Origin: Bradyrhizobium sp. 186
GTDB lineage: Bacteria > Pseudomonadota > Alphaproteobacteria > Rhizobiales > Xanthobacteraceae
Reading direction: 5' to 3'
Length of the DNA stretch: 64,000 nucleotides
Assembly (NCBI RefSeq): GCF_023101685.1
Contig: NZ_CP082164.1
Coordinates: forward strand, 6,138,001 to 6,202,000
Shown in pieces: positions 27,322 through 38,600 of this stretch. The position numbers and the translations under genes were made by a program. A model generated the notes under the pieces. The model had not been told where the DNA came from. It did not search any database and was given only the letters and a program-made list of their open reading frames with translations. How positions within the stretch are numbered: the first letter of the stretch is position 1; every line of letters starts with the position of its first letter.

Positions 27322-27834
27322 CTAAGCTGAAGCGCCGGTAGGTTGGGAACGAACATGTCCCGTTTCAATAAAGGTCCGAATTGTCAGGATCAGCTGCGGC
27401 GATGCTTCACCACCGAGGCGTTCGCACCGTTTGAGGGCGTCCAATTGATCCAGTTTGTCGGCTAATTCCCTTTCCTCAAAAGCGACCTCAATACGGCCCT
27501 GTGCGGCGAACTGTTTTGCCGTTGCGACCTGATGATCGTTTCGGTGTTCGCCCAAGCTCGCACGACGTGGCATGACAATGATTCCTTTCCCAAGCTCGAG
27601 GGCGGTGATAATGGAGCCCATGCCTGCATGAGCGATCACCAAGCTTGCCGCCTCAACGCAATTTCTGAATCCGCTGGGGTCAATGAATCGTTCGGTGCGG
27701 ATGTGCTTGAATTGATGGTTTGATGGCCCGATCTGAGCGAAAACATCGCTTCTTGACCGTGCACCGGCCCATTCGTCGACCGTTCGGATCAGACGATCAA
27801 ACTGGACTTGCGTACCGACTGTTACGAAGATCAT
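27322..27834 (-). CDS. ALG13-like glycosyltransferase catalytic subunit (GT28 C-terminal fold)
   Basis: 170 residues with AAGGA upstream of the ATG. It starts MIFVTVGTQVQFDRLIRTVD. The UDP-sugar site of the GT28/ALG13 fold is SLVIAHAGMGSIITALELGK (about 84-103), followed by GIIVMPRRASLGEHRNDHQV. Members work with an ALG14-like membrane partner. No ALG14 gene adjoins it; the nearest one is at 19904-20419, next to a broken ALG13 copy. It is the last recognised gene of the leftward block before the type I secretion operon. Confidence 0.87.
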   Translation of the reverse strand: MIFVTVGTQVQFDRLIRTVDEWAGARSRSDVFAQIGPSNHQFKHIRTERFIDPSGFRNCVEAASLVIAHAGMGSIITALELGKGIIVMPRRASLGEHRNDHQVATAKQFAAQGRIEVAFEERELADKLDQLDALKRCERLGGEASPQLILTIRTFIETGHVRSQPTGASA

Positions 27835-28721
27835 GAGACGCGTCCTTCATAATCAAGCGCTCGGCGAGCAGTATTTTGGTACTGATGTTTTGCCACCACA
27901 TGCGCTCTGGCTCCTGATAAATGCTGCGTGCGCTGCCGGTTGTGCATGGCCGCGCTCGCGAGAGCCACGGTCTCGACCATGTTCGAACATCGACACTGCG
28001 GACGCATCACGGCTCCTGCGAGGAAACACGATAATTTAATTTATTTAATGTCTATATTTAATTTATTACTCCGATAATACAGGGCCCGTCGTTATTTTCA
28101 AGTGACTATCTTATTTGATTTTGAAAGCGCGCAACTGCCTACGAACACGGGGCATTTTGAGTTAGATTCGCGCAAGTCGAATTAATTGAAGTCATTATTT
28201 TACACCTCAGCGGCCGAGCCCGCTTTGCGGTCTCGACGCGCAGAATTTCCGAATTTCCGAGCAATCGGTTCGAAATTTGAGGTAGAGAACGGACCTGCAA
28301 CGCGCCGGCATCGTGATCCAACATCTGGGCGTGCGGCCGCTGCGCGAGGCTCAGCCGGGGGTCCCACTCCCGTTCGCAACCGGTGTTGGCGCGGACCAGG
28401 CGCGAAGACGTTCGCCTTCGACCGGCCCATGGCTCGCACCGCGAGATCTGGTGCAAAGTGAGACGGGCAGATCGCGCATTAGCGGAGCATGGCAGAGGGA
28501 CTGCTCGTACTCGCATCGCCGTTAGATCTTCACGCCGCTAACGAACAATCCAGCGCATTCCGTCGGCGCGCACTTGGGCCATTGCGGTCCTGTGCGCCAT
28601 CGGATCATTTGGGTGGTCGCGGCCGCCGGACGATGGCTTGCAATCGGCCGAAAATTCCAGCAGCGCGTGCTACGGTGCCGCTGGAACTGCCTTCATTGGA
28701 TCGCCGTCTGCCCTGAATGCC
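27835..28721. other. Gene-free 887-bp stretch between the polysaccharide block and the type I secretion operon
   Basis: Short open frames on both strands show no start signal, composition or motif that supports a gene. An AT-rich island occupies 28028-28122. The rest is GC-rich and unremarkable. Confidence 0.5.
28028..28122. promoter_or_regulatory. AT-rich island upstream of the ALG13-like gene
   Basis: Contains ACGATAATTTAATTTATTTA, ATGTCTATATTTAATTTATT and TCTTATTTGATTTTGAAAGC, almost free of G and C over about 45 bases. It lies 200-290 bases before the ALG13-like ATG. Confidence 0.5.
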
Positions 28722-30149
28722 TTAGTATTCCCGGATGCTTTCATCCAGGCCGCGAAGCAACGGGTACAGGAAATATGAAATCACGGTGCGCTTGCCGACT
28801 TTCATTTCGGCCGTCACCGCCATACCCGGAATCAGTTGAACGCGCTCAGGCAGCAGCCGAAGGTGCGTGTCGGACAAATCGACCAGTACGCGGTAATAGG
28901 GAGCTGGCGCGCGGCGCGCACCTTCGGCCTTCGTATCCGGCGAGAACGTGTCCTGACTGATGACGCGGACTTCTCCGGTTGCAGTTCCATATTTCTGGAA
29001 AGGAAACGCTTCGAACTTGATCCGGACCGCTTGTCCAAGCGCCACCTGACCGATATCCCGCCCCTCGACGTTGACCTCCGCCTGAAGAGGCACGTCACGC
29101 GGAACCAGGACAAACAGCGTTTCCGCTTCGCGAACCACCGAGCCGACAGTCCGGTTTGCGATATCCAGCACCACGGCATCTGCCGGCGCCTGCAGGACGA
29201 TCAACTGTCGACGAAGCTCGGCCTTCTTCAATTCCTCTGCTGCGCTATTGCGCTTCGGCACCGTCTCCGCCAGTTCCTGATAAGTGGCGCGACGAAACTC
29301 CTCGGCGAAGACCTTCTGGTCAGCGCGGGCCTTGTCCAGCCGATGGGTGGTATCGGCGATACTGCCGCGAACGCGCGCCAAATTGCTCTCAACCTCGAGC
29401 CGTGCGTCGCGAGACAGTAGAAAGTTCAGCCTCGAACCGACCTCTTTGTCCATCAGCGTGGTGCGCATAGCTTCTATTGAACGCATCGTGTCGAGACGCT
29501 GAATCAGAACCGCCTCTTCGTTCTGCGCTGTCTTAAGATTGGCTTGAGCGGAAGCGATCTGTGCGTCGTAGTTCTGGATCTGCGCCTCATAGGCGGCTCT
29601 CCTCTGCAAGAACAACTTGCCCTGCAGGATCTGATCCGCATTCGTGAGCTCTTTTGCGGCATACTCGGTTCCATTCAATTCGGCGCCCAGGCGGTCGATC
29701 GACGCATCGAAACCAGCCACCCTGCCGCGCAATTGATCGAGATCCGCCTGCGAGAAAGTCGGATCGAGGGTAGCCAGAACGTCGCCGCGGTTGACGCGAT
29801 CACCGGCCTTGACGTGGATCTCGCGTATGATCGACGTTTCCAACGGCTGCACGACCAGGTTGGGACGTGTCGTGGTCAATTTTCCCTGCGCCGTGACGAT
29901 CATCTCCACTTGCGAAACGGATGCCCAGGTGACCGCGAAGGCAATCAGTGCAAGCACGCCGTAGAGGGTGACACGCGCGAGCCGCGGCGGCGCTTGCTGC
30001 TCGACCTCGGTTGCATCGGACTGGAATTCGGCGATCACTGGCGCTCGCCTCGGCACCGGCCTGAATAGCTTTCGCCGCCGCTCGAGCGTTCTGGCCAGAA
30101 CGAGACCGTCCGGCTTCGCATCCGCGCGTGGTTGCCTTGTCTCCTTCAT
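28722..30149 (-). CDS. HlyD-family membrane fusion protein of a type I secretion system
   Basis: 475 residues. The ATG at 30149 overlaps the ABC gene's stop (ATGA), which sets the start. One inner-membrane segment (LYGVLALIAFAVTWASVSQV, about 62-81) is followed by the biotinyl-lipoyl-like half IREIHVKAGDRVNRGDVLAT (about 109-128). A long coiled-coil hairpin spans about 140-330. The second lipoyl half QLIVLQAPADAVVLDIANRT comes next, then a beta-barrel and the C-terminal HlyD block PERVQLIPGMAVTAEMKVGK. It should bridge the ABC exporter to a TolC-type outer-membrane channel, which is not in the window. Confidence 0.93.
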   Translation of the reverse strand: MKETRQPRADAKPDGLVLARTLERRRKLFRPVPRRAPVIAEFQSDATEVEQQAPPRLARVTLYGVLALIAFAVTWASVSQVEMIVTAQGKLTTTRPNLVVQPLETSIIREIHVKAGDRVNRGDVLATLDPTFSQADLDQLRGRVAGFDASIDRLGAELNGTEYAAKELTNADQILQGKLFLQRRAAYEAQIQNYDAQIASAQANLKTAQNEEAVLIQRLDTMRSIEAMRTTLMDKEVGSRLNFLLSRDARLEVESNLARVRGSIADTTHRLDKARADQKVFAEEFRRATYQELAETVPKRNSAAEELKKAELRRQLIVLQAPADAVVLDIANRTVGSVVREAETLFVLVPRDVPLQAEVNVEGRDIGQVALGQAVRIKFEAFPFQKYGTATGEVRVISQDTFSPDTKAEGARRAPAPYYRVLVDLSDTHLRLLPERVQLIPGMAVTAEMKVGKRTVISYFLYPLLRGLDESIREY

Positions 30150-32359
30150 GCAATCTGCTTCATCTGTTGGTTCCACAAATGCCTGTAGATAGTGCATTTA
30201 GACAGGAGATGGTCGTGGCGATCCACGTCGACGATGCGGCCGCGGTCCATCACCAGGATCTGGCTTGCTTCGGTCAGCATCGACAACCGATGCGAGACGA
30301 TGATGACAGTACGCCCTGCCGCCAAACGGCGGAGATTGCGCTTGATGATCATTTCGCTTTCGGAGTCGAGGGCACTCGTCGCTTCATCGAAAATTACGAT
30401 CCGTGGATTGACGATCAGAGCCCGCGCAATCGCGAGCCGCTGCTTCTGCCCGCCGGACAGATTCGAGGCGTCTTCCTCGAGCATGGTGTCGAACCCACGG
30501 GGCAACTGCTCGATGAACTCGTCGGCCCCTGCGAGCTGCGCCGCAGCGACGACCTCGGCAAAGGTCGCGTCACGTTTCACGCAGGCGATATTGTCGCGAA
30601 CCGTCCCGCGAAACAGGAAATTGTCCTGTAAGACAATTCCGAGGTTTTGGCGCAGGTGTGCGAGGTCGAGCTCCCTCGAATCATATCCGTCGATACGCAG
30701 CAGCCCCTGCTGCACCGGATACATGCCCGAAATCAGCCTTGTGAGCGTCGTCTTGCCAGAGCCGCTCCGGCCCACGATTCCGAAGATCGAACCTGGCTCG
30801 ACGGTGAATGAGACATCATCAAGCGCCGGCGCTCCCTCAACTCCGTAGCGAAAAGAAACGCTCTCGAACTCGATTTTTCCGGCGAGGTCGGGCCGCAGCC
30901 CATCTTTCCTGCCATCCCGCTCAGGCTTCTGATTCATCACCTCGCCGAGCATTTTCACGGCAAGAGCAACTTCCTGGTATTCGTGCACCATGGTCACGAG
31001 CTGGACCAGTGGTCCGGAGACCCTCCCGGCCAGCATGTTAAAGGCGACCAGCGCGCCGATTGTCATTTCTCCAGCGAAGACGTCGAGTGCTCCGACAGCG
31101 ATGATCCCAAGCGTCATGATCTTCTCGAGAAATCCGGTGAGCGCCTGGGCGCCTGCGGAAATCTTCTCGACACCGAATCGCATGGCCACCGACTGTGCAC
31201 AGCGGCTATCCCAAATCCTGCCCTGCACGGGCTCCATGCCCAGCGACTTCACCGTGCGCATACCGTGAACTGTTTCGACGAGGAGAGCCTGCCGCGCACC
31301 TTCCGCCTGGTAAAGATCATAAAGACGTCGCCGGAAAGGGCCCATGAGCAGGCCGACAACAGCGCCGCTTGTGGCAGTGAAAGCCAGAACCATAAACGTC
31401 AATTTGAGGCTGTAGAGCGCAAGTACCGGCAGGAAGACGAATAACGAAAGCGCGTCGAGGGTGGTTAAAAATAGTCGGCCGGTCAGAAACTCGCGGATCC
31501 GGGCCGCTTGCTGCATGTGCTTGACCAGGACTCCCGCTGCCATGTGCTCGAAGAAGGTGACGGGCAGCCCGAGGAGATGACCGAACGTCTTTGTAGCAAC
31601 GCGAATGTCGACCTTATTGGTCGCATAAAGCAGCAGGTAGCGCCGCAAAAAGCCGAATATCGCGTCAAATATGAGTGCCACGGCCGCCCCTGCCGAGAGT
31701 ACGTAGAGCGTGGTGAAGCTCTCGTGAACCAGAACTTTGTCGATGACGAGCTGGAAAAAGATCGGGATGACGAGACCCAGCGCATAGAGCAGGATGGCGG
31801 CAATCGCGACGTCTCTAAACAGTCGCCATTGAGGAAGCAATTCCGGTACGAACCACCGGAGGCCGAAACTCCTCCGACCATCCTGCGTCAACTGCTCGCG
31901 CTTGATCAGGATCGTATCGCCGGCCCATTGGGCACAGAATCGGTCCCGGTCGACCACCAAGACCTCGTGCTTGCGGTCGGCGAGCGGGTCGAAGATACTG
32001 ACGACCTCAGTGCCCTCAGCTCCCAGTCCTGCACCAAGGACAACGATCCAGTTGCCATTGGCGAGCCGAGCCAGGGCCGGATAGGCTTCTCCGAGACGGA
32101 TCAGCGCACCCCAGTCCATTTTCGTGCTTCTCGCACGCAGGCCTGCATCCTTCGCCATGCGCAATAGGAGATTCAACGAGGGCGGGGCGGCGACGGCGTA
32201 GGCGTGCTTCAGACGCTCGACCGGCAGGTCGATGCCATGATGACCGGAAATCTTGGACAGGCATTCCAATGCTGTCTGCGTTGCCGATCCAGGCGCGTCC
32301 ACGACCCGGCCCTCCGCGCCGTCGGCGGCATCGATTTCACCGGAAATTCGAAGAGACAT
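30146..32359 (-). CDS. Type I secretion ABC transporter (HlyB type, peptidase-like domain)
   Basis: 737 residues. The N-terminal 150 residues form a C39-peptidase-like domain in which the usual catalytic cysteine context is replaced (TQTALECLSKISGHHGIDLP), as in HlyB-type exporters that bind but do not cleave cargo. The membrane domain covers about 175-450. The nucleotide-binding domain has Walker A GRSGSGKTT (about 529-537), signature LSGGQKQRLAIARAL, Walker B IVIFDEATSALD and the switch His in IIVSHRLS. It is expected to export the 2424-residue protein of the same operon straight to the outside. The start overlaps the 107-aa gene by 23 bases. Confidence 0.95.
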   Translation of the reverse strand: MSLRISGEIDAADGAEGRVVDAPGSATQTALECLSKISGHHGIDLPVERLKHAYAVAAPPSLNLLLRMAKDAGLRARSTKMDWGALIRLGEAYPALARLANGNWIVVLGAGLGAEGTEVVSIFDPLADRKHEVLVVDRDRFCAQWAGDTILIKREQLTQDGRRSFGLRWFVPELLPQWRLFRDVAIAAILLYALGLVIPIFFQLVIDKVLVHESFTTLYVLSAGAAVALIFDAIFGFLRRYLLLYATNKVDIRVATKTFGHLLGLPVTFFEHMAAGVLVKHMQQAARIREFLTGRLFLTTLDALSLFVFLPVLALYSLKLTFMVLAFTATSGAVVGLLMGPFRRRLYDLYQAEGARQALLVETVHGMRTVKSLGMEPVQGRIWDSRCAQSVAMRFGVEKISAGAQALTGFLEKIMTLGIIAVGALDVFAGEMTIGALVAFNMLAGRVSGPLVQLVTMVHEYQEVALAVKMLGEVMNQKPERDGRKDGLRPDLAGKIEFESVSFRYGVEGAPALDDVSFTVEPGSIFGIVGRSGSGKTTLTRLISGMYPVQQGLLRIDGYDSRELDLAHLRQNLGIVLQDNFLFRGTVRDNIACVKRDATFAEVVAAAQLAGADEFIEQLPRGFDTMLEEDASNLSGGQKQRLAIARALIVNPRIVIFDEATSALDSESEMIIKRNLRRLAAGRTVIIVSHRLSMLTEASQILVMDRGRIVDVDRHDHLLSKCTIYRHLWNQQMKQIA

Positions 32360-32660
32360 TATGAGGCCGTGGTGTGTTGGGTGCTAGCGCATCGCGAACG
32401 ACCGACGCACCGTTGTGCGACTCAGCCGGCTGATTGCGCCGGACCACGCCCGCGTCGACCAGCCCCTGAAGTGCCTTCTGCATCACATCGACCGAATTGG
32501 CGAAGGACTCGACCGACAAGATCAGGCGCTGAGAAAACACGCGTTTCGGGACATTGTTGGCGTCACGCTCCGTTGGTGAAAGGCTGACCAGGTCGACGCG
32601 GACGATGGTTCCGCTGACGGTAATTTCTTCGATTCCGTCGGTATAAAGTTCGGCGTGCAT
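32337..32660 (-). CDS. Conserved-looking small protein between secretion cargo and exporter (107 aa)
   Basis: 107 residues, acidic-to-neutral, with a beta-strand-rich N-terminal half (MHAELYTDGIEEITVSGTIV) and a helix near 50-70 (VESFANSVDVMQKALQGLVD). No signal peptide or membrane span. It starts 10 bases after the cargo stop and overlaps the ABC transporter start by 23 bases, so it is translated as part of the secretion operon. Function not recognised; position suggests a cargo chaperone or secretion accessory factor (inference). Confidence 0.75.
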   Translation of the reverse strand: MHAELYTDGIEEITVSGTIVRVDLVSLSPTERDANNVPKRVFSQRLILSVESFANSVDVMQKALQGLVDAGVVRRNQPAESHNGASVVRDALAPNTPRPHNVSSNFR

Positions 32661-32670
32661 TTTACGTCTC

Positions 32671-35600
32671 CTATGCTGCTGCTAGTTGAGGTCTGAATAG
32701 TACGTCGACGGCGTAGCTCGTCGCATTGAAGCTATTTGTCGGGAACAGACTATCGGTCCCGTAAGCGTAAATGCCGTTGCCGCCGCTGGATGAAGATGAC
32801 GGAGCCGTTAGCGGCCCGCTCGTGACGGAACTGGCGAAGAGGTTTGGATCGGATGAGTAACCGCCCGCACTGTGGTAGGACGCAACATACGTGGTCCCTG
32901 CAGCGATCGTCACCGGAGAGCTGAAGTTGACCTGCTGCCAGCCACTTGCCGTTTCGCTGGCGAATGTGGCCGTGGCCAGAAGCGTGCCGGTACTGCTCCA
33001 CAGATCTGCAACGTGAGTCCCCGTGTTGGACGGTCCCTTGTAGAAACGCAGTCCGGTGATATCCCCTGAGGTGGACGCCTGGAATTTCATCCCGACCTCA
33101 ATCCCGCTGCCATCGTTGGCCGATACAACACTCGGTGTGGGATTGGAGCTGAACAGGCTATACACGTTGGATGATGGCGCATGCACCGTCACGTTGACGG
33201 AGGCGCTTGCACTGCCACCCTGGCCGTCCGAGATGGAGTAGTTGAAAGAAGTCGGCCCGGTGAAGCCGTTCGCCGGCGTAAAGGTCACCGTATTGTCCTG
33301 GGGGTTGAAGCTGGCAGTCCCGTTGACGGCTCCGCTCACACCAGTGATCGTCAAGGCGTCGCCGTTCGGATCGGTATCGTTGGCGAGCAGTGCCGCCCCG
33401 GCGATGGTGAAAGGGATGCCTTGGGTGGCGTCGAAGCCGCTATCATTCGTAGCCAACGGTGGCTGGTTGCTGCCGCTGGATCCCTTGAAAACGACGTCGA
33501 CCCAGTAGTTGCTGGCGTTATAAGAGCTGGTCGGGAACAGATTGGTTGTTCCGTAGGTGTAGACGCCATTGAAGTTCGCAGGAGCCGTGAGCGGACCGTT
33601 GGTGCGAGCGGTGGTGAAGTAGCTGGTGCTGGAGGCATAGTGGCCGTTGCTGTGAAAGCTCGCGACGTAGGGGATGCCAGCCGCGATGGACACGGGATTG
33701 CTGAACGTGACGGTCTGCCAGCCACTGCTGCCCTCGTTGGTGAACGTCGCGCTCGCCAGCAGCGTGCCGGTGCTGCTCCACAACGAGCCCGTATGAGTCC
33801 CGGGGTCATTTGCACTCTTGTAATACTTGATGCCGGTGATCGTGCCCGCCACGGAGGACGAAAGTTTCACGCCAAGATTGACTTGCGACGCATCGGAATC
33901 CGACAGGCTGGCCGGTGTGTCCGAGTTCGAGAACAGGCTCACGGTTGAGGGCGCTGTCGTCACCGTGAGATTGAACGTCTCGCTGGCTGACAGACCACCG
34001 AGATCGGTGGCCGAGGTCTTGATGCTGAGGGTGCCAGCATTGGTGGACGTTGGTGTACCGCTGAAGGTCCGTGTCGAGGCATTGAAGGTCAGCCATGCGG
34101 GAAGTGCCGTGCCGTCGGCGGCGGTCGCCGTGTAAGCGAGAGACTCCCCGGAATCAACGTCGGTGAAGGTGCCCGCAGGCAGCGTCAAGGAGAATGACGT
34201 ACCGACTATCGCGGTCTGATCGCCGGTCTGGACGGCCAGCACTGGCGCGTCGTTGGCGCCATGAATTGTAACGGTGAGCGTGGTCGATGACGTGGCGCCA
34301 GCGGTGTCGCGCATCGTGTAATTGAAGACATCGGTCAGCGTGTTGGTCGACAATCGCAAGGCCTGGACAGCCGGATCCGTCTCGTTGACCGCATACGTGA
34401 AGGTGCCCGAGGCATTGAGCACGAGGCTGCCATGCGCTCCAGAGAGCGCTGAGCCGAGTGTGCCACTGGTCGAGCCGAAGCTGACGGCGGCGACCGTCTT
34501 GGTATCGCCCGAGTCGGGATCGGTATCGTTGGTCAGCAAGTTGCCGGTGGCCGCTGTGCCAGCGGTGCTGTTGTTCACGCCGCCCTTCTCGGTGGCATCA
34601 CCGACGTCAGCAACCGCGGTTGGCGGCGTATTGTTGGTGGTGGAGGACCCATTGAAGACGACGTCGACCCAGTAGTTGCTGGCGTTATACGAGCTGGTTG
34701 GGAACAGATTGCCGGTTCCGTAGGTGTAGACGCCATTGCCGCTAGCCGGAGCCGTGAGCGGACCGCTGGTGCGAGCGGCGGTGAAGTAGTTGGTGGTGGA
34801 AGCATAATGGCCGTTGCTGTGAAAGCTCGCCACGTAGGTCGTTCCAGCCGCGATCGACACGGGATTGCTGAACGTGACGGTCTGCCAGCCACTGCTGCCC
34901 TCGTTGGTGAACGTCGCGCTCGCCAGCAGCGTGCCGGTGCTGCTCCACAACGAGCCCGTATGAGTCCCGGGGTCATTTGCACTCTTGTAATACTTGATGC
35001 CGGTGATCGTGCCCGCCACGGAGGACGAAAGTTTCACGCCAAGATTGACTTGCGACGCATCGGAATCCGACAGGCTGGCCGGTGTGTCCGAGTTCGAGAA
35101 CAGGCTCACGGTTGAGGGCGCTGTCGTCACCGTGAGATTGAACGTCTCGCTGGCTGACAGACCACCGAGATCGGTGGCCGAGGTCTTGATGCTGAGGGTG
35201 CCAGCATTGGTGGACGTTGGTGTACCGCTGAAGGTCCGTGTCGAGGCATTGAAGGTCAGCCATGCGGGAAGTGCCGTGCCGTCGGCGGCGGTCGCCGTGT
35301 AAGCGAGAGACTCCCCGGAATCAACGTCGGTGAAGGTGCCCGCAGGCAGCGTCAAGGAGAATGACGTACCGACTATCGCGGTCTGATCGCCGGTCTGGAC
35401 GGCCAGCACTGGCGCGTCGTTGGCGCCATGAATTGTAACGGTGAGCGTGGTCGATGACGTGGCGCCAGCGGTGTCGCGCATCGTGTAATTGAAGACATCG
35501 GTCAGCGTGTTGGTCGACAATCGCAAGGCCTGGACAGCCGGATCCGTCTCGTTGACCGCATACGTGAAGGTGCCCGAGGCATTGAGCACGAGGCTGCCAT

Positions 35601-38600
35601 GCGCTCCAGAGAGCGCTGAGCCGAGTGTGCCACTGGTCGAGCCGAAGCTGACGGCGGCGACCGTCTTGGTATCGCCCGAGTCGGGATCGGTATCGTTGGT
35701 CAGCAAGTTGCCGGTGGCCGCTGTGCCAGCGGTGCTGTTGTTCACGCCGCCCTTCTCGGTGGCATCACCGACGTCAGCAACCGCGGTTGGCGGCGTATTG
35801 TTGGTGGTGGAGGACCCATTGAAGACGACGTCGACCCAGTAGTTGGAGGCTTTATAGGTGCTGGTCGGGAAAACGCTTCCGGATCCGTAGCTATAGACAC
35901 CATTGCCGCCAGCCGGAGCCGTTAACTGGCCGTTGGTAAGCGATGTCGTGAAATAGTTCTGGCTACCGGAATAGTTACCGTTGGTATGATAGGACGCGAC
36001 GTAGGTGGCGCCTGCCGTGATGGCCACAGGGGTGGAGAAGTTGACCTGCTGCCAGCCGCTGGCTGTCTCGTTCGTGAACGTGGCAGTCGCAAGCAGGGTA
36101 CCAGTCGAGCTCCAGAGATCCGCAACATGGGGACCGGTGTTCAAAGATCCCTTGTAGAAGCGCAGGCCGGTTATTGTCCCGCTCACGGATGCGGTAAACT
36201 TGACTCCAACTTCGACGGGGCTTGTGTCGCCGGAATTGGGGGCCCCTGGCGCATCATTGGTGCCGAACAAGCTCTGCGCAGAGACCGGATAATTGACGTT
36301 GAGCGATACCTGGCCGGACCCACTTTGGCCGCTCGTGTCTGTGATCGTGTAGGCGAAACCCGCTGTCCCGGCATAGCTATTGGCAGGGGTAAAGGTCACG
36401 GTCTGGTTTTGCGCATTGTAGCTTACGCTTCCATTGACCGGATTACTGACGCCAGTAAGTGAGAAAGCCAATCCGGACGGGTTGGTGTCGTTCGCTAGCA
36501 GCGCTGATGCCGGAATGTTCAGCACACCATTTTGGGTAACCGTGAATCCACTGTCCCCGTTAGCTTGCGGCGACGTCGTGCCTGAATCAGAGAAAACGAC
36601 GTCGACCCAGTAATTTGCGGCTTTCGTAGAGGAAACGTCGTCGGGGAAGATCGGGCCACTGCCATAGGCAAAGACGCCGTTGAGGCTGCTGCCAGGCGCA
36701 GTGAGCGCCCCTTTCGTAAGGCCTCCATAGTTGATGAAGTAGAAATCGGTTGAGGAATAGTGACCCGTGTTCGTGTGATAGGAAGCAACATACGTCACAC
36801 CAGCGTTAACAGTGATCGGAGTGGCGAAATTAACCTGCTGCCAGCCGCTCGCCGTCTCGTTGGTGAAGGTGGCGCTCCCAAGCAGGCTGCCGTTTGTGGT
36901 CCAGAGATCACCGATATGGGTACCGGTATTCTCAGGCCCCTTGTAAAAGCGAATCCCGGTGATCTTGCCCGACACGGCGGGGACGAATTTGACACCAAGC
37001 TCAACTGAGCCGGAATCGCTATTTGAGATCGCGGCAGGCGTATCGGTAATATTGAAGAGTGTCAGGTTGGAAGACGGCGTGACGGTGTAGGTAACCCCTG
37101 CATCCGGTGTTTCCAGGTTCAGGCTGTCGTCGATTGCCCTGGTCTTGAGGTTATATGTTCCCTGAGCCCCTGTGACGAACGTGTATGACCACGTCACATT
37201 CGCCGCGCCGACGTTACTGTTGGCCGGATGCCAGCTTGTTCCGCCATTCGTGGAGATTTCGACGCCGGCAATCTTTCCACCCGCGTCAGCGGCCGTTCCC
37301 GTCACCGTGATCGATTGTCCCTCGACAACGCTGGCAGCCGAGAGATTGGTGATACCAGAGGTCGGCGCCGTACCGTCTGTCGACTGGGTCGCGGCAGTCA
37401 AGTTCGCTTGCAGCGTCGCCGGCTGAACCCCCATGTCGGCGAACAGGTTAACCATCGCCTGCTGTACGTTCGGATCTACCGGAGTCGCCGGTCCGTCGTG
37501 GTCGCTAGCAAGCGCCCATGGCCAGTTGATTGAACCGGCCGAGAATATCAGTGCACCACTAACGGGATCCCGATGCACTACGAGATTGTGGGTCGCTGTG
37601 CCATCTGCGAACGTGTTGCCATAATCAAGGAGATACTGTCCATTCACCTGCAATGTTGAAGATGAGACACTGATCAACCCCGCTGGGCGAAATCCGTTGT
37701 CCGGCGCGGTGTCCCATTCAACGCCTAACAGGCCCGGTACGAGCGAGGCGGTCTGCCCGGGTGACGTTTGCGCGACGGCCGTATTGCGCCAGAAGCGCAA
37801 TTGGGTCATTGGATACGGTATCGCGATCGTATCGTACCGAAATGCGTTGACCGCGAACAATGTACCGGTCAACTCATTCGAGGGAAGAGGCGGACCGAAC
37901 CGCGGGTCAGAGTAATTTCCGGTCGCCTGTCCTGTTGGATCAATCAGCGCATTTGCGTGCGTATCCTTGTAGCTAATGAGTGTGCGGCTGGCTGATCCGC
38001 TGCCATCGATGCTGGGTGCCAACCTTGTTTTCCAAAAGATCTCGTTGCCTGTTAGAAACGCAAGGTTCACGCCAGCATGCGCTGCGGCCTCTACGTTGGC
38101 GCGCTGAGCTTCGGTCCAATACTCGTCATGCCCCGCGTCCATGAAGACTTTGTGATTGAGCAACAACGAGCCGTTTGTCGCAGCATCGATTCCAGAAATG
38201 TAGGAGACATCGTACCCGTTTTGCTCGAGCCACTGAATGGCCGCAAACTCAGCCGTGAACGGGGAGTCTCCCCCCTCGGAAAAGGTTCCCTCGCCGTCAC
38301 GCGTTACGAGGGGGCGATTGTAACTGACCGCGAAGGCTGATCCGTTGATGCCCGGGCCGTTCCCGAAATAAAGATTGGCCCCTCCCCAGCCGTTGTAGGC
38401 TTGCCAGTCCTCATCACTTGTCTGGAGAACGACGTCGCTGTGCGAAGCGTCGTTCCTTATGATGAACGGGATCTGGAAAATCTCAGTGCCGTTGACGACG
38501 CTGGCGATGTAGACGCCCGAGACCGCATCGGTCGGCACGCTCCAGGAGTCGGTCACGCTCCAGTTGCCGGCGTCTACGAGGCCCCTCGACGGGTCTCGCA

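Noticed and set aside
28200..28716. Several overlapping short frames between the ALG13-like and HlyD-like genes
   Set aside because: No ribosome-binding site, composition or motif; one hydrophobic frame lacks any start codon.
33181..35842. Plus-strand open frames inside the giant secreted protein gene, several in identical pairs
   Set aside because: They mirror the tandem repeat on the other strand. Their duplication reflects the 1167-bp repeat, not paired genes.
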